Of a stretch of DNA of 64,000 bases, positions 26,998 to 37,461 are shown one piece after another. Numbering within the stretch: position 1 is the first letter of the stretch; every line of letters starts with the position of its first letter. This DNA comes from Aequorivita vitellina (lineage in GTDB: Bacteria > Bacteroidota > Bacteroidia > Flavobacteriales > Flavobacteriaceae). A program made the translations under genes and the position numbers. The notes beneath the pieces are model-generated. The model was not told where the DNA came from. It saw only the letters and a program-made list of their open reading frames with translations, and did no database searches. The stretch covers positions 111,935 to 175,934 of the forward strand of contig NZ_JAIRBA010000004.1 in the NCBI RefSeq assembly GCF_022008365.1, given 5' to 3'.

Positions 26998-27978
26998 TTA
27001 TTTGATTAATTCCATCAATTCCATTTCCGAAACATTCAGCAGGCCCACTTTCGGCAAACGACGTGTTAACTCCCTCCAATTTTTGTCCTTTTCATAAATG
27101 TTTTTAAGCATTTCAGCAGCACGAATCAATTGTTTATCATTCGCCAAAGTTATTGCTGTCCAAAATTGCATCTCCAGATTTTCAGGAAACATTTTCATTG
27201 CAGCATTATATTGGACCATTGCTTTTTTCATTTCGTTTTTTTCAACAAATAAATCACCTTGGTTCATATGTTCATACGCACGAAAAACCTTTAAAAGCCT
27301 GTTTAATTCCTTCACCGGGTTTTCAGAATCGTCAACTCTTAAATCTAAAAGTCGGTCATTCCATGGCTCATCTGTAGCTTCGGGAGCAACCACCAACAGT
27401 GCCGCAGATTGTTTTCCGCGAATATCTCCCCCCGCATTCTGTGCAGCGAGTAAAACCTGCACCATTCTTTCCGCCAAAGGCAAATTGTTATTTGCTTTCC
27501 AAGCTTTTTCCATTGCGGGCACCACTTGATCATTTAGCATCATATTTGCTTGTACTGAAAAATTTTCGCCATTACTATGACCGGCATAAATTATACAGTT
27601 TTTTCCCGTATGTACAGCTGTTCTACCTTTGGTATCTAAAATTGCCACTTGCCGAAAATCCCTACCGTCATCATCGCGTAACAATAGATCCATCGCTTGT
27701 TGCGGCGATTTTCCTTGTTTTAGCATTTCTAACCCACGTATACCGAAAGATTTATTGGTAAACGATTGGGTTGCAACTACGCCAACGCCGGCTTCGCCCC
27801 AAGAAACGGCAGTGCCCACACTAAACCAATGACTTTGAACCGCCACGGCCATTTCGCCGGTATTAGCATCGCGCGCAACTATTGAAAATGTATGAGCCAA
27901 AGGATCGCTAGGTTTGGTAGTTTGCGCCCCAGCAGTAAAAATTGAAAAAAGACCGAAGTAAAAAAGAAAATGTTTCAT
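26998..27978 (-). CDS. Secreted DUF1028 protein
   Basis: This is a 326-residue exported protein. The signal peptide (1-18, ending TAGAQ) is followed by DUF1028 (about 28-225), with HTFSIVARDANTGEMAVAVQSHWFSVG at its start. The fold is related to Ntn hydrolases, but no activity is established. The last 85 residues form a TPR-like helical tail (FVEKNEMKKAMVQYNAAMKMFPEN). It is a single minus-strand gene, 67 bp upstream of the transglutaminase-like gene, and possibly co-transcribed with it. Confidence 0.87.
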   Translation of the reverse strand: MKHFLFYFGLFSIFTAGAQTTKPSDPLAHTFSIVARDANTGEMAVAVQSHWFSVGTAVSWGEAGVGVVATQSFTNKSFGIRGLEMLKQGKSPQQAMDLLLRDDDGRDFRQVAILDTKGRTAVHTGKNCIIYAGHSNGENFSVQANMMLNDQVVPAMEKAWKANNNLPLAERMVQVLLAAQNAGGDIRGKQSAALLVVAPEATDEPWNDRLLDLRVDDSENPVKELNRLLKVFRAYEHMNQGDLFVEKNEMKKAMVQYNAAMKMFPENLEMQFWTAITLANDKQLIRAAEMLKNIYEKDKNWRELTRRLPKVGLLNVSEMELMELIK

Positions 27979-28162
27979 TGATTTGTTTTTAGCACTTAAA
28001 GATAAATTTTTATTACGAAACTATATATTACATACTAACAAAATAGACGTGTTTGAAAAATTATAAATTGGTGAAATTAAAAACCTATAAAAATACTGGT
28101 TTCTCTGAATTACGTTATATTTTAGTATATTTAAAAACCTCACTCACAACATATATTTTTCT

Positions 28163-30409
28163 TTGAAGTATTTATACTACATACTATTTTTAATTTCCTG
28201 GATTGCGTCTTCACAAAATAGTCTTGACACTACTTTAACTCAAAACCGAAAAGAACTTGCCGTGCTTAAAGATTCGCTTCAAGCTATGCAAGATCATACA
28301 CATAATTTGTTGTTTAGAGGTAAATATGACTCAGTAATTTTCGCTTCTATTAATAATATTAAGCTCGCCGAAAGTATTGGAGATATGGACAAAGCCTATT
28401 ACTCTAGGTATATGATGGCGGCTTCATTTATGCATTTAGAAGATTTTAAAAATGCGCATATTTACGGCGAAGACTATCTAAATTATGCAAAAAAAATTAA
28501 GGATAATCTTACACTGGCTCGCGCCTATAATTTTATTGGCACACTTTATCTCAATGAAAAAAAATACGATTCAGCCTTGCCTTTCTATGTTAAATCGTTG
28601 CCACTTTCGTTAAAAAGAAAAGACACTTTTGCCGTGTCTATAGTGTATTACAACCTATCTAAAGTTTACCTAAATCAAGGCGACCATAAAAAAGCACTTC
28701 TTTATTTTGAAAAAGCACGCAAAGGAATAGATGCGGTGGGATATAAAGGCTTAGCAACCGAAATGAAACTCCTTGAAGGCAAATTAAATCTTTCAGCTAA
28801 AAATCCAAGTAAAGCAATTGTTAGCTTTAAAGAAGCTATTTCAGCCGCCAAACACGGGGATTTTACAGACGATGCACTAATTGACACATATAAGGAATAC
28901 AGCAACGCTCTTTTTAGTATTGGCAAGTATAAAGAAGCCTTTTTGGTGCGTAAAAAATTTGACAGTATAACCCAAGTTCGTTTTGAAAAGGAAAAATTAA
29001 TGACCATTCAAAATGCAGCAGCCCAATTTAGTGTGAATGAGTATAAAGAACAAGCCAATAAAGCCGAACTAGAGAAGAAATTAATTTCTGAAAAAGCGAT
29101 GCTTAGCAACTTGTTGCTCTATTTTTTTATTGGCGCAGCAACTATAATGGGACTTATTTTAATAATTCTTTATAAATCGCATCAGGGCAGAAAAAAGCTT
29201 ACCCTCTCCTTAAAAGAAAAAAATCAACAATTATTAAAAGCAAAGCAGAAAGCAGAGAAACTGGCATTGGCCAAAAGCAAGTTTTTTGCAACTGTTAGCC
29301 ACGAATTGCGAACTCCACTTTATGGGGTTATTGGACTAACCAATGTGCTGTTGGAAGACGAAACCCTAAAAAACCACCAAGCAGATTTAAAAAACCTAAA
29401 ATTTTCTGCAGATTATCTATTGGCACTTATAAACGATGTATTACAAATAAGTAAACTGGAGTCCAATACCCTTGAAGAGACAAAAGTTCCTTTTAATTTA
29501 AAAGAATTAATCCAGTCTCTCGTATCGTCCTTTCAATATGCGTTGGTGCAAAATAAGAACCAACTTCATATTAATATTTCAGAAAATATTCCTTCGGCTA
29601 TCGTAGGCGACCGGGTTAGGCTTTCGCAAATTCTTATGAATTTAGTGGGGAATGCCATAAAGTTTACTGTTAACGGAGACATTCATATTTCGTTACAAGA
29701 AGAATCAATTTCAGAAAATGAAGTATCTATAAAATTCAGTATTAAAGATAACGGTATTGGCATTCCAAAAGAAAAGCAAAAAGCTATTTTTAAAGAATTT
29801 CAACAAGTAGATTCCGAAGACTTTAAAACACAAGGTACAGGTCTCGGACTTACGATAGTTAAAAAATTGCTCGAAGCCTCACAATCTTCTATCAAACTTG
29901 AAAGTGAAAGTGGTAAAGGCGCTACCTTCAGTTTTATTTTGAGTTTCGAAATTTTTAAACAATCGTTAGCAGACAAAACACAAAGTGATACCGATGTGCT
30001 ACTTGGCAAAAAAATACTTGTGGTTGACGATAACCGAATTAACCAAATAGTGACCCAGAAAATTCTCGAAAAATACGGAATGATTTGTGAAATAGCCGAA
30101 AATGGAAACACCGCAATTAAAAAGTTAAAATCCGAAACCTATCATTTAGTATTGATGGATATTAACATGCCCGGTAAAGACGGAATGGAAACCACGGAGG
30201 AAATTAGAACCTTTGATAAGGTAACGCCAATTATAGCTTTAACTGCTATTGAAGTTGAAGAAATGAGAAATAAAATTGAGGCTTCGGGCATTAACGATAT
30301 TATTGTAAAACCGTACAATACCGATATCTTTTTGAAGACCTTACTTCACAATTTAAATAAAGAAGTTGAGGTAGTTTCTTATCTTGAAGACAATTCTAGT
30401 AGTCAATAA
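28163..30409 (+). CDS. TPR hybrid sensor histidine kinase/response regulator
   Basis: This is a 748-residue membrane sensor. A signal peptide (1-18) leads a periplasmic TPR region (about 40-300), then a membrane helix (about 317-337) and a coiled coil. The HisKA domain has phospho-acceptor H380 in TVSHELRTPL. HATPase_c has DNGIGI and GTGLGL boxes. A C-terminal receiver has D666 in LVLMDINMPG. No DNA-binding output is fused and no partner gene adjoins. The start is TTG at 28163 because it precedes a perfect signal peptide; the next ATG (codon 42) would remove it. A terminator follows. Confidence 0.9.
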   Translation: MKYLYYILFLISWIASSQNSLDTTLTQNRKELAVLKDSLQAMQDHTHNLLFRGKYDSVIFASINNIKLAESIGDMDKAYYSRYMMAASFMHLEDFKNAHIYGEDYLNYAKKIKDNLTLARAYNFIGTLYLNEKKYDSALPFYVKSLPLSLKRKDTFAVSIVYYNLSKVYLNQGDHKKALLYFEKARKGIDAVGYKGLATEMKLLEGKLNLSAKNPSKAIVSFKEAISAAKHGDFTDDALIDTYKEYSNALFSIGKYKEAFLVRKKFDSITQVRFEKEKLMTIQNAAAQFSVNEYKEQANKAELEKKLISEKAMLSNLLLYFFIGAATIMGLILIILYKSHQGRKKLTLSLKEKNQQLLKAKQKAEKLALAKSKFFATVSHELRTPLYGVIGLTNVLLEDETLKNHQADLKNLKFSADYLLALINDVLQISKLESNTLEETKVPFNLKELIQSLVSSFQYALVQNKNQLHINISENIPSAIVGDRVRLSQILMNLVGNAIKFTVNGDIHISLQEESISENEVSIKFSIKDNGIGIPKEKQKAIFKEFQQVDSEDFKTQGTGLGLTIVKKLLEASQSSIKLESESGKGATFSFILSFEIFKQSLADKTQSDTDVLLGKKILVVDDNRINQIVTQKILEKYGMICEIAENGNTAIKKLKSETYHLVLMDINMPGKDGMETTEEIRTFDKVTPIIALTAIEVEEMRNKIEASGINDIIVKPYNTDIFLKTLLHNLNKEVEVVSYLEDNSSSQ

Positions 30410-30410
30410 A

Positions 30411-30443
30411 AAAAGAGACCATCTTTTTAGACAGTCTCTTTAA
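30411..30443. terminator. Bidirectional terminator between hybrid kinase and sdhB
   Basis: AAAAGAGAC pairs with GTCTCTTT around a loop of about 14 nt, with A- and T-tracts on either side. It lies between two converging genes. Confidence 0.75.
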
Positions 30444-30466
30444 AATTTTTAAAATAATTTAAAAAT

Positions 30467-31213
30467 TTAGCCTTCCAAACTCGCGCTTAAATACTCACGG
30501 TTCATTCGAGCAATATTTTCGAGCGAAATACCTTTCGGACATTCAATTTCGCAAGCACCGGTGTTTGTACAGTTCCCAAAACCTTCTTTATCCATTTGTG
30601 CTACCATGTTTAAAACGCGCTCCGTTGCTTCAATTCTTCCCTGTGGGAGCAAAGCAAACTGACTCACTTTTGCCGATGTAAATAACATTGCGCTGGCATT
30701 TTTACAGGCAGCTACGCAAGCGCCGCATCCAATACAAGTTGCAGCGTTGAACGATTCATCTGCATCGTGCTTATTTACGGGTATGCTGTTGGCATCGATC
30801 GTGTTTCCGGAGGTATTCACCGAAATAAAACCACCAGCCTGCTGTATTCTATCAAAAGAACTTCTATCTACCACCAAATCTTTTATTACCGGAAATGCTT
30901 TTGCGCGGAATGGCTCAATTACAATAGTATCGCCATCGTTAAACATACGCATGTGCAATTGGCAGGTAGTAACCAATCTATCGGGGCCGTGCGGCTCACC
31001 GTTTATTTGCAGTGAACAGCTTCCGCAGATTCCTTCACGGCAATCGTGATCAAAAACTACAGGTTCTTCACCTTTGTTGATTAAGCCTTCGTTAAGAACG
31101 TCGAGCATCTCTAAAAAAGACATGTCACCTTCAATTCCGTCAATAGGATATGTTTTTAATTCTCCTTTTGCTTTATTATTTTTCTGTCTCCAGATTTTGA
31201 GTGTTAACTTCAT
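30467..31213 (-). CDS. sdhB: Succinate dehydrogenase/fumarate reductase iron-sulfur subunit
   Basis: This subunit carries electrons from SdhA to the membrane subunit. It has 248 residues. The [2Fe-2S] ligands are in [10 protein letters not shown] and the following VTTC; the other two clusters are in [11 protein letters not shown] and [12 protein letters not shown]. The last gene of sdhC-sdhA-sdhB on the minus strand, it ends close to a bidirectional terminator. Maturation needs the SUF system encoded at 47-55 kb. Confidence 0.95.
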   Translation of the reverse strand: MKLTLKIWRQKNNKAKGELKTYPIDGIEGDMSFLEMLDVLNEGLINKGEEPVVFDHDCREGICGSCSLQINGEPHGPDRLVTTCQLHMRMFNDGDTIVIEPFRAKAFPVIKDLVVDRSSFDRIQQAGGFISVNTSGNTIDANSIPVNKHDADESFNAATCIGCGACVAACKNASAMLFTSAKVSQFALLPQGRIEATERVLNMVAQMDKEGFGNCTNTGACEIECPKGISLENIARMNREYLSASLEG

Positions 31214-31284
31214 GTTGTTAAAAGTTAATTGTTGTTATTGTAATAGCGTTACTTAGTTAATAAGTTACGCCATAACCAAACAAC

Positions 31285-33288
31285 TTATTTATATGATCTC
31301 GATTTAACTTCAATATTTTCGTACTCCAATTCTTCTTTGTGAAGCACTTCCGTTGCTGGATCTCCGGTGTATTCCCAAGCGGCGACGTACATAAAGTTTT
31401 CGTCATCGCGAAGCGCTTCACCTTCTTCGGTTTGGTATTCTTCGCGGAAGTGACCCCCACAACTTTCGTTTCGGTGTAGCGCATCTTTTGCGAATAATTC
31501 ACCCAACTCTAAGAAATCTGCAACACGCGTGGCTTTTTCAAGCTCGGCGTTCATTTCATTCATATCTCCGGGAACTCTAACGTCTCTCCAAAACTCTTCG
31601 CGCAATGCTCTAATTTCCGACATTGCAGATTCTAAGTCTTTGGCATTACGAGCCATTCCGCATTTGTTCCACATAATGTGACCCAATTTTTTATGAAAAT
31701 GATCTACGGAATGTTTTCCTTTATTATTTATTAATTTCTCTAAAAGCTCGCGAACTTTGTTTTCGGCTTCATCAAATTCTTTTGAATCTGTTGGTATTGG
31801 TCCTGTTTTAATATCCTGCGAAAGATAATTGCCGATGGTGTATGGCAATACAAAATAACCATCTGCCAAACCTTGCATTAATGCCGAAGCTCCCAAACGG
31901 TTTGCACCGTGATCGCTAAAGTTGGCTTCGCCAGTAACGTAACAACCCGGAATTGTAGACTGCAAGTTGTAATCTACCCAGATACCACCCATTGTATAAT
32001 GTACTGCAGGGTAAATCATCATTGGGGTTTCGTAAGGATTTTCATCTACAATTTTCTGGTACATTTGAAATAGGTTACCGTATTTATCTTCGATAACTTT
32101 TTTACCTAATTTTGTAACTTCTTCTTTACTAGGATTGTGATTTCCGTGAATTCCAGCTTGTTCTTTTCCGTATCGCTCAATTGCCGATGCAAAATCCAAA
32201 AAGACAGCTTGTCCGGTTTTATTTACACCAAAACCAGCATCGCATCTTTCTTTAGCTGCACGCGAAGCAACGTCTCGCGGCACCAAGTTTCCGAAGGATG
32301 GATATCTTCTTTCTAAGTAATAATCTCTTTCTTCTGCAGAAAGATCGTTCGGCTTTTTCTTGCCACTTCTAATGGCTTCTGCATCTTCTATTTTTTTCGG
32401 AACCCAAATTCTACCGTCATTTCGCAAAGATTCAGACATCAACGTTAATTTACTTTGATGGTCTCCCGAAACTGGAATACAAGTTGGATGAATTTGTGTA
32501 TAACAAGGGTTCGCAAAATACGCGCCTCTTTTATGAATTTTCCAAGCAGCAGTTGCGTTGCTTCCCATTGCATTTGTAGATAGGAAGAATGCATTTCCGT
32601 AACCACCGGAAGCAATAACCACAGCGTGTGCGGAATGTCTTTCTATTTCTCCAGTAACCAAATCGCGCGCAATAATACCTCTTGCTTTGCCATCCACGAT
32701 TACTAAATCTAGCATTTCGTGACGGTTGTAAGGCGTAATTTTTCCTCGGTTTATTTGGCGGTTCATTGCCGAATATGCTCCCAAAAGTAATTGCTGTCCG
32801 GTTTGTCCTTTTGCATAAAAAGTACGCGAAACCAAAACCCCTCCAAAAGAACGATTATCTAGGTATCCACCGTACTCACGTGCAAATGGAACTCCCTGTG
32901 CCACACATTGGTCAATAATATTCGCTGAAACTTCAGCTAAACGATAAACGTTCGCCTCGCGCGAACGGTAGTCGCCACCCTTTACAGTATCGTAAAACAA
33001 CCTGTAATTTGAATCACCATCGCCTTGATAATTTTTGGCAGCGTTAATACCTCCTTGTGCCGCAATAGAGTGAGCACGACGCGGCGAATCTTGATAACAG
33101 AATGTTTTTACGTTATAACCCAATTCAGCTAGCGTTGCGGCAGCACTACCACCGGCAAGACCAGTGCCTACCATGATTATATCGATACTGCGTTTGTTAG
33201 CAGGGTTAACGAGATTTATATCGTTTTTATGTTTTGTCCACTTATCTGCTAAGGGCCCTTTTGGGATTTTTGAATCTAATTTTGACAT
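31285..33288 (-). CDS. sdhA: Succinate dehydrogenase/fumarate reductase flavoprotein subunit
   Basis: SdhA oxidises succinate to fumarate in the TCA cycle. It has 667 residues, the long form typical of Bacteroidota with a two-helix-less membrane partner. The FAD site is [21 protein letters not shown], followed by [14 protein letters not shown] with the His that binds FAD in RRAHS. The substrate-binding and catalytic Arg region [10 protein letters not shown] lies near the C-terminus. Between sdhC (20 bp upstream) and sdhB (71 bp downstream). Confidence 0.96.
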   Translation of the reverse strand: MSKLDSKIPKGPLADKWTKHKNDINLVNPANKRSIDIIMVGTGLAGGSAAATLAELGYNVKTFCYQDSPRRAHSIAAQGGINAAKNYQGDGDSNYRLFYDTVKGGDYRSREANVYRLAEVSANIIDQCVAQGVPFAREYGGYLDNRSFGGVLVSRTFYAKGQTGQQLLLGAYSAMNRQINRGKITPYNRHEMLDLVIVDGKARGIIARDLVTGEIERHSAHAVVIASGGYGNAFFLSTNAMGSNATAAWKIHKRGAYFANPCYTQIHPTCIPVSGDHQSKLTLMSESLRNDGRIWVPKKIEDAEAIRSGKKKPNDLSAEERDYYLERRYPSFGNLVPRDVASRAAKERCDAGFGVNKTGQAVFLDFASAIERYGKEQAGIHGNHNPSKEEVTKLGKKVIEDKYGNLFQMYQKIVDENPYETPMMIYPAVHYTMGGIWVDYNLQSTIPGCYVTGEANFSDHGANRLGASALMQGLADGYFVLPYTIGNYLSQDIKTGPIPTDSKEFDEAENKVRELLEKLINNKGKHSVDHFHKKLGHIMWNKCGMARNAKDLESAMSEIRALREEFWRDVRVPGDMNEMNAELEKATRVADFLELGELFAKDALHRNESCGGHFREEYQTEEGEALRDDENFMYVAAWEYTGDPATEVLHKEELEYENIEVKSRSYK

Positions 33289-33308
33289 AGCGTTGCGTTT
33301 CGTGGTGT

Positions 33309-33965
33309 TTATTGATTAAAGTGAAGATAAAGCGCAATGAAAATAAATCCTAAAGGAATAAATATTGCGTAAAACTGCGTAAACCCTCTTAAGCCTTTGG
33401 AATACTTATTGTTCCAACCCATACTTTGGAAAGACGAAGAAAAGCCGTGCCAAAGGTGAAGCGCCAACAATACAAAAGCCAAACAATACAAGCCTGTACG
33501 CACCGGGCTCTCAAATTTATGAAGTAACTCTGGGTAATAACGAGTAGCATCAAGCGGGTTGCTTTCAACATATTTGTGAACTATTTCAGGAAACCAGAAA
33601 TCGTAAAAGTGAAGTCCTAAAAACGCCAAAATTACGGCACCGCTAATAATCATATTTCGCGAAGCCCAAGTTGAGTTTTTGTTTCCTTTAAATGAATTGT
33701 AACTAATTTGTCTTGCGTTTCGGTTTCTTATTTCAAGAACCAGCCCCATTATAAAATGGAAAACAACTCCAAAAATTAAAATGGGCTGCGCAATAAATTG
33801 TACCACAAAATTGTGCCCCATAAAATGAGACAGATTATTGAAGGTGTCAGGATCGATGACCGAAGTAATGTTAATGGTAAAATGTTGTGCCAAAAACAAA
33901 ACGAGAAACAAGCCGGAAAGTGCCATAGCAACTTTTCGTGCAATTGAAGAGGATAATATTGCCAT
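33309..33965 (-). CDS. sdhC: Succinate dehydrogenase cytochrome b subunit
   Basis: This is the membrane anchor of complex II, with 218 residues and five predicted helices. It is a single larger anchor rather than separate SdhC and SdhD, as in type B enzymes with two haems b. Candidate haem ligands are His in [24 protein letters not shown] and LALHLWHGF. It is the first gene of the sdhC-sdhA-sdhB operon and has a good promoter upstream. Confidence 0.94.
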   Translation of the reverse strand: MAILSSSIARKVAMALSGLFLVLFLAQHFTINITSVIDPDTFNNLSHFMGHNFVVQFIAQPILIFGVVFHFIMGLVLEIRNRNARQISYNSFKGNKNSTWASRNMIISGAVILAFLGLHFYDFWFPEIVHKYVESNPLDATRYYPELLHKFESPVRTGLYCLAFVLLALHLWHGFSSSFQSMGWNNKYSKGLRGFTQFYAIFIPLGFIFIALYLHFNQ

Positions 33966-33992
33966 TATGGTTTTATTTCAAGAATAGTTGTA

Positions 33993-34024
33993 CAAAAATA
34001 CACTTCAAACTGCTTGTTGCCAAA
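33993..34024 (-). promoter_or_regulatory. sdhCAB promoter
   Basis: On the minus strand TTTG (34024-34021) and TATTTTTG (34000-33993) match the -33/-7 pattern with a 20-nt spacer. Transcription would begin about 30 bp before sdhC. Confidence 0.7.
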
Positions 34025-34071
34025 CATTCTTAATTGTTTAAAATCTATTTAGAATGGGTTTAAATACAATT

Positions 34072-35228
34072 TTATATTATTTTCAAATCGGTAGCTGCCT
34101 GCTTCCCATTTACTAAAACATTCACTTTATATGCTCCCTTCGGAAGATAGTATTTACCGTTTTCAGCTTTTTTGATCTTTAAGTCGGCTTTTTCAAAAAC
34201 CTTCACCCCTTTTTCTGAAACAGAATAGTCATATTCCAGCACATTTATCCCTTTTGTAGCGTCTATTGAGAGTTGTTGCAATTCCTTTTCAGCTTCGTTT
34301 TTGATGGTTACAATTGCCTTCCCCGACTGCGGACTGTAAAACTGAATTTTGGTTTTTGGTTCGTAAACTTCACCCCAAGTGCTCCATTTACTTCCCCAAC
34401 GCCGACTAAAATTTAAAGAATCTACTTCGGCGAGAACCACTTCATTCATAGTATTTGAATTCAATTTTTGCAGCAAAGCAATATCTGCAACATAAATTGA
34501 CCTTCCGTGGGTACCCAAAACCAAATCTTTCGCCTCGGGTTGAATTACCAAATCGTGCACCGCAACATTGGGCAATTCTTTTGAAAACACTTGCCAGCTT
34601 TCGCCGCGATTAAAGGAAACATACGCGCCATTATCAGTTCCCAGATACAGCAAATCTTCGTTTACGGGATCTTCTTTTATCACATTTATTGGCGAAGTTG
34701 GCAGATTGCTACTGATGTCTTTCCAAGTGGCACCATAATTATCGCTTACATAAACATAGGGTTTAAAATCATCCCAACGGTAGCCGTTTAAGGTTACAAA
34801 TACCTGTCGTCACTTTTCAGCAAACCAATCCCAGCATATGAAGAACGAGAAGCGTTAACTTCACCCGTGCCAACCCAAATGGTGCCGTTTTGCCAATCTA
34901 CCGAAACACAACCCACGTTTTGGGTAGGACTGCTATCTAGTACTGGTGTAAAAGATGTACCGTTATTATTGGTGTACCAAAGCCCTCCGCTTGCATATCC
35001 CACATAAAACTCAATCGGATTGTTGGGGTTTACCGCAAAATCTACCACGCGACCGCTCATAATACTGGGACCTATATTTTTAAAAGGCAAATTTTTAACT
35101 GGAGAATCTTGTGCCAGTTGTGTTTTTTGAGTTATGCCCCTCTCCACAACGGTTGCAAGAGTAGCGGGCTGTTGCGAATAAATTAAAGCGGTAGCAAAAC
35201 AAAATACTGAAAGAATAAGATTTTTCAT
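34072..35228 (-). pseudogene. Sortilin/VPS10-like exported protein, internally deleted
   Basis: Two fragments of one gene lie in different frames. The first (35228-34794, signal peptide MKNLILSVFCFATALIYSQ then KNIGPSIMSGRVVDF) is the N-terminus of a large sortilin-like, BNR/beta-propeller secreted protein and ends at LLKSDDRYL. The second frame opens just before VTLNGYRWDDFKPYVYV (about 34797) and runs through NLLYLGTDNGAYVSFNRGESW-like sequence to 34072. That is the C-terminal part. Members I recall have roughly 900-1000 residues; here only about 380 remain, so most of the propeller is gone and the join at about 34797-34806 is frameshifted. The gene is probably inactive. Confidence 0.85.
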
Positions 35229-35447
35229 TAAGATTGATTTTTTGGAAATATGAAGGTACTTATTTGGGCTGGGGTACACAATAGCTATTAGCTTACAGAT
35301 TGTTTCTTTGAAAAAATAAAAGGACTTTTTAATGAAATAATTTCAGCTAATATTATTAAATGGATTAATTTAGGCAAAATCAACTGTCTAAAAGCGCTAA
35401 TAAATTTTAAAATATTTTCTAACCGATGAACCATCTAAAATTTCAAA

Positions 35448-36041
35448 ATGCAACATATTGAAGACGTGACAAACTATAACGAGAATTTTATTTCTAAAAA
35501 GGAAGCTGATGAGCTATTTGAACATTTAATGGGGTTTGAAGAACTCACGACCATGATGGAAATTAAAACGCTAGCAGGCGACAGCTTCAAATTTGACTTT
35601 GGAAAAACGATTTTTCTCGATAAAGAACTCAAAGAGAAAAATAAATTCCCCGAAGCAGTCTGGGGAAAAAACAAAGTGTGGACAAAAAAAATGCTGGCCA
35701 TTAAAACACGCGTCGAAAATTATATTAATGAAGAGTTTAAAACCTGCGTTTGTATTTTTTATCCCGATGGAAATTCTGGTGTAGAATACCATTCAGATAA
35801 ACCTGCATTTGGTGATACTGCCATAATACCTGCAATAAGCTTAGGCGAGGAACGACAATTTTGTTTGAGAGAAAACAAAACTATGCAAGAAACTTGTATT
35901 ACATTAAAACACGGCAGTTTGTTAATTATGAAGAATGGATGTCAGGAGAATTTCCAACATAGTTTACCGACGAACAATACATATAAAAACCCGAGAATAA
36001 GTTTAACTTTTAGAAAATTTGGATTTGATGACCAGTTGTGA
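35448..36041 (+). CDS. AlkB-like 2-oxoglutarate/Fe(II) dioxygenase
   Basis: This is a 197-residue member of the AlkB superfamily, which removes alkyl groups from DNA or RNA bases by oxidation. The Fe ligands H115 and D117 are in YHSDKP, and the distal H171 in NFQHSLP. The Arg pair for 2-oxoglutarate and substrate is in NPRISLTFRKF (R183 and R189). The family landmark FYPDGNSGVEYHSD and the SLG segment are present. It lacks extra domains. It is upstream of an unknown exported protein but 116 bp away, so probably monocistronic. Confidence 0.86.
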   Translation: MQHIEDVTNYNENFISKKEADELFEHLMGFEELTTMMEIKTLAGDSFKFDFGKTIFLDKELKEKNKFPEAVWGKNKVWTKKMLAIKTRVENYINEEFKTCVCIFYPDGNSGVEYHSDKPAFGDTAIIPAISLGEERQFCLRENKTMQETCITLKHGSLLIMKNGCQENFQHSLPTNNTYKNPRISLTFRKFGFDDQL

Positions 36042-36157
36042 ATTCACTCCGCGCTTTCAAAAATTATCCCAGATTTTTTATTCGTTTGTAATTGTTAAAT
36101 TTAGTTGCTTAATCAAAACATCTTTAATATCGTTTTCACCACATAAATGAGTTTATT

Positions 36158-36979
36158 ATGACTATTAAACTAACGCTATTTTTTCTTTTGGCTTTTCAGA
36201 TAGGGTTTTCGCAACAATATGATACTGTTTTTATTGAGGAAGAAAATATAGATGACAACAACAAAATCTATAAGACAGGAAACGTTTTTATTTACGATTA
36301 CGAAATCATTTTAAACGAAGAGCCTTTTAAGCTCAAAAAGAATGAAGGAATGTTTGCGGGAAGTGATTTTGAACTCGTGCCAATAGGAAGCGACAGTATT
36401 GGCGTGGCTATAATTCATTTAATAGTTCAACCAGTAGAAAACAATGATAGAACCAACGAAAACCAAACGCAAATTTCGTATTTACAAGAACCAGCCTTTG
36501 CTTCAATAGCATCTACTGGTGTGGTGGAGAACGAAAAAAATGTGTGGATACACCCAATTAGATCCAGCTTTTTTGGTTCTTTAGAAACCGCACCTTTTCC
36601 CTTTGTAAGAAAACCTTTAAAAATTGAAGCCGAATGGACCGACCAAATGCAAATAGGACAGGGATGGGGAAATAAAATGTGGGGCCAATGGGAAGGACAG
36701 CTACTGTTAACGTATAATTATAAAATAGTTGGAGCTGAAACGCTTAAAACAAAAGTTGGCGAGATAGCTTGCTTTATAATTGAAAGCACCGCAAAATCAA
36801 ATCTTGGAGAAACCAAATTAAAAAGTTACTTTTCAGAAACCTATGGTTTTGTGCGATTAGAATATGAATTACTAAACAATTTAAAAGTAAATATGTGGCT
36901 AATTGAAACTAAAAATGGTGTAGAATTTAATGACGCGGGAACATTTTTCAAAACAAATGAGTACATTAAGCAGAAGTAA
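36158..36979 (+). CDS. Exported protein of unknown function
   Basis: This is a 273-residue protein with a signal peptide (about 1-18, ending IGFSQ). The body is beta-rich with many aromatic residues, notably GQGWGNKMWGQWEG. No family signature that I recognise is present, and no catalytic motif stands out. It is probably periplasmic or surface-located. It is followed 44 bp later by a small cupin, but there is no clear functional link. Confidence 0.6.
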   Translation: MTIKLTLFFLLAFQIGFSQQYDTVFIEEENIDDNNKIYKTGNVFIYDYEIILNEEPFKLKKNEGMFAGSDFELVPIGSDSIGVAIIHLIVQPVENNDRTNENQTQISYLQEPAFASIASTGVVENEKNVWIHPIRSSFFGSLETAPFPFVRKPLKIEAEWTDQMQIGQGWGNKMWGQWEGQLLLTYNYKIVGAETLKTKVGEIACFIIESTAKSNLGETKLKSYFSETYGFVRLEYELLNNLKVNMWLIETKNGVEFNDAGTFFKTNEYIKQK

Positions 36980-37023
36980 AAAATGCTGAAAAGCTTACTA
37001 TAATTTTAATTCTATAAAACAAA

Positions 37024-37320
37024 ATGGAAAAAGTAACCAATCCTACGGTAAAAACACTGGCAACCGGCAGCGTATTAATTGCCAAGCAAATGCAAGCCAA
37101 TGCTGGAGAAATTTTACCAGCGCACCTCGCAAATTTAGAATCAATTCTTTTAGTGCAGGAAGGGGAGTGTGTTTTAAATATAAACGGTAAAGACCATATT
37201 TTAAAACAGGGCGATGCCTTTGTTGTACCGCCAGAAATTAAACACCAAATAAAAGTAAATAAGGATTTTAAGGCTGTTCATTTTATGCCAAAAGAAATTA
37301 AATTTACATTCTTTAAGTAG
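37024..37320 (+). CDS. Small cupin-domain protein
   Basis: This is a 98-residue single cupin barrel, with the first motif region AHLANLESILLVQEGECVLNI and the second region LKQGDAFVVPPEIKHQIKV. The metal-binding His/Glu set is only partly present, so metal binding is uncertain. It is cytoplasmic, as no signal peptide is seen. Proteins of this size are often sugar- or metabolite-binding; function unknown. Confidence 0.8.
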   Translation: MEKVTNPTVKTLATGSVLIAKQMQANAGEILPAHLANLESILLVQEGECVLNINGKDHILKQGDAFVVPPEIKHQIKVNKDFKAVHFMPKEIKFTFFK

Positions 37321-37461
37321 TTTTATTTAGCGTTTCATTTTTGAAAAAATCAATTTTAAAACAGTTGAATTTACCCGAGAAATAGCGAAATATACACTGT
37401 CACCTAAATAAAAATTGAAGCTGATAATTTTTAACAACACCAATTTAACAACCATTCCTTT

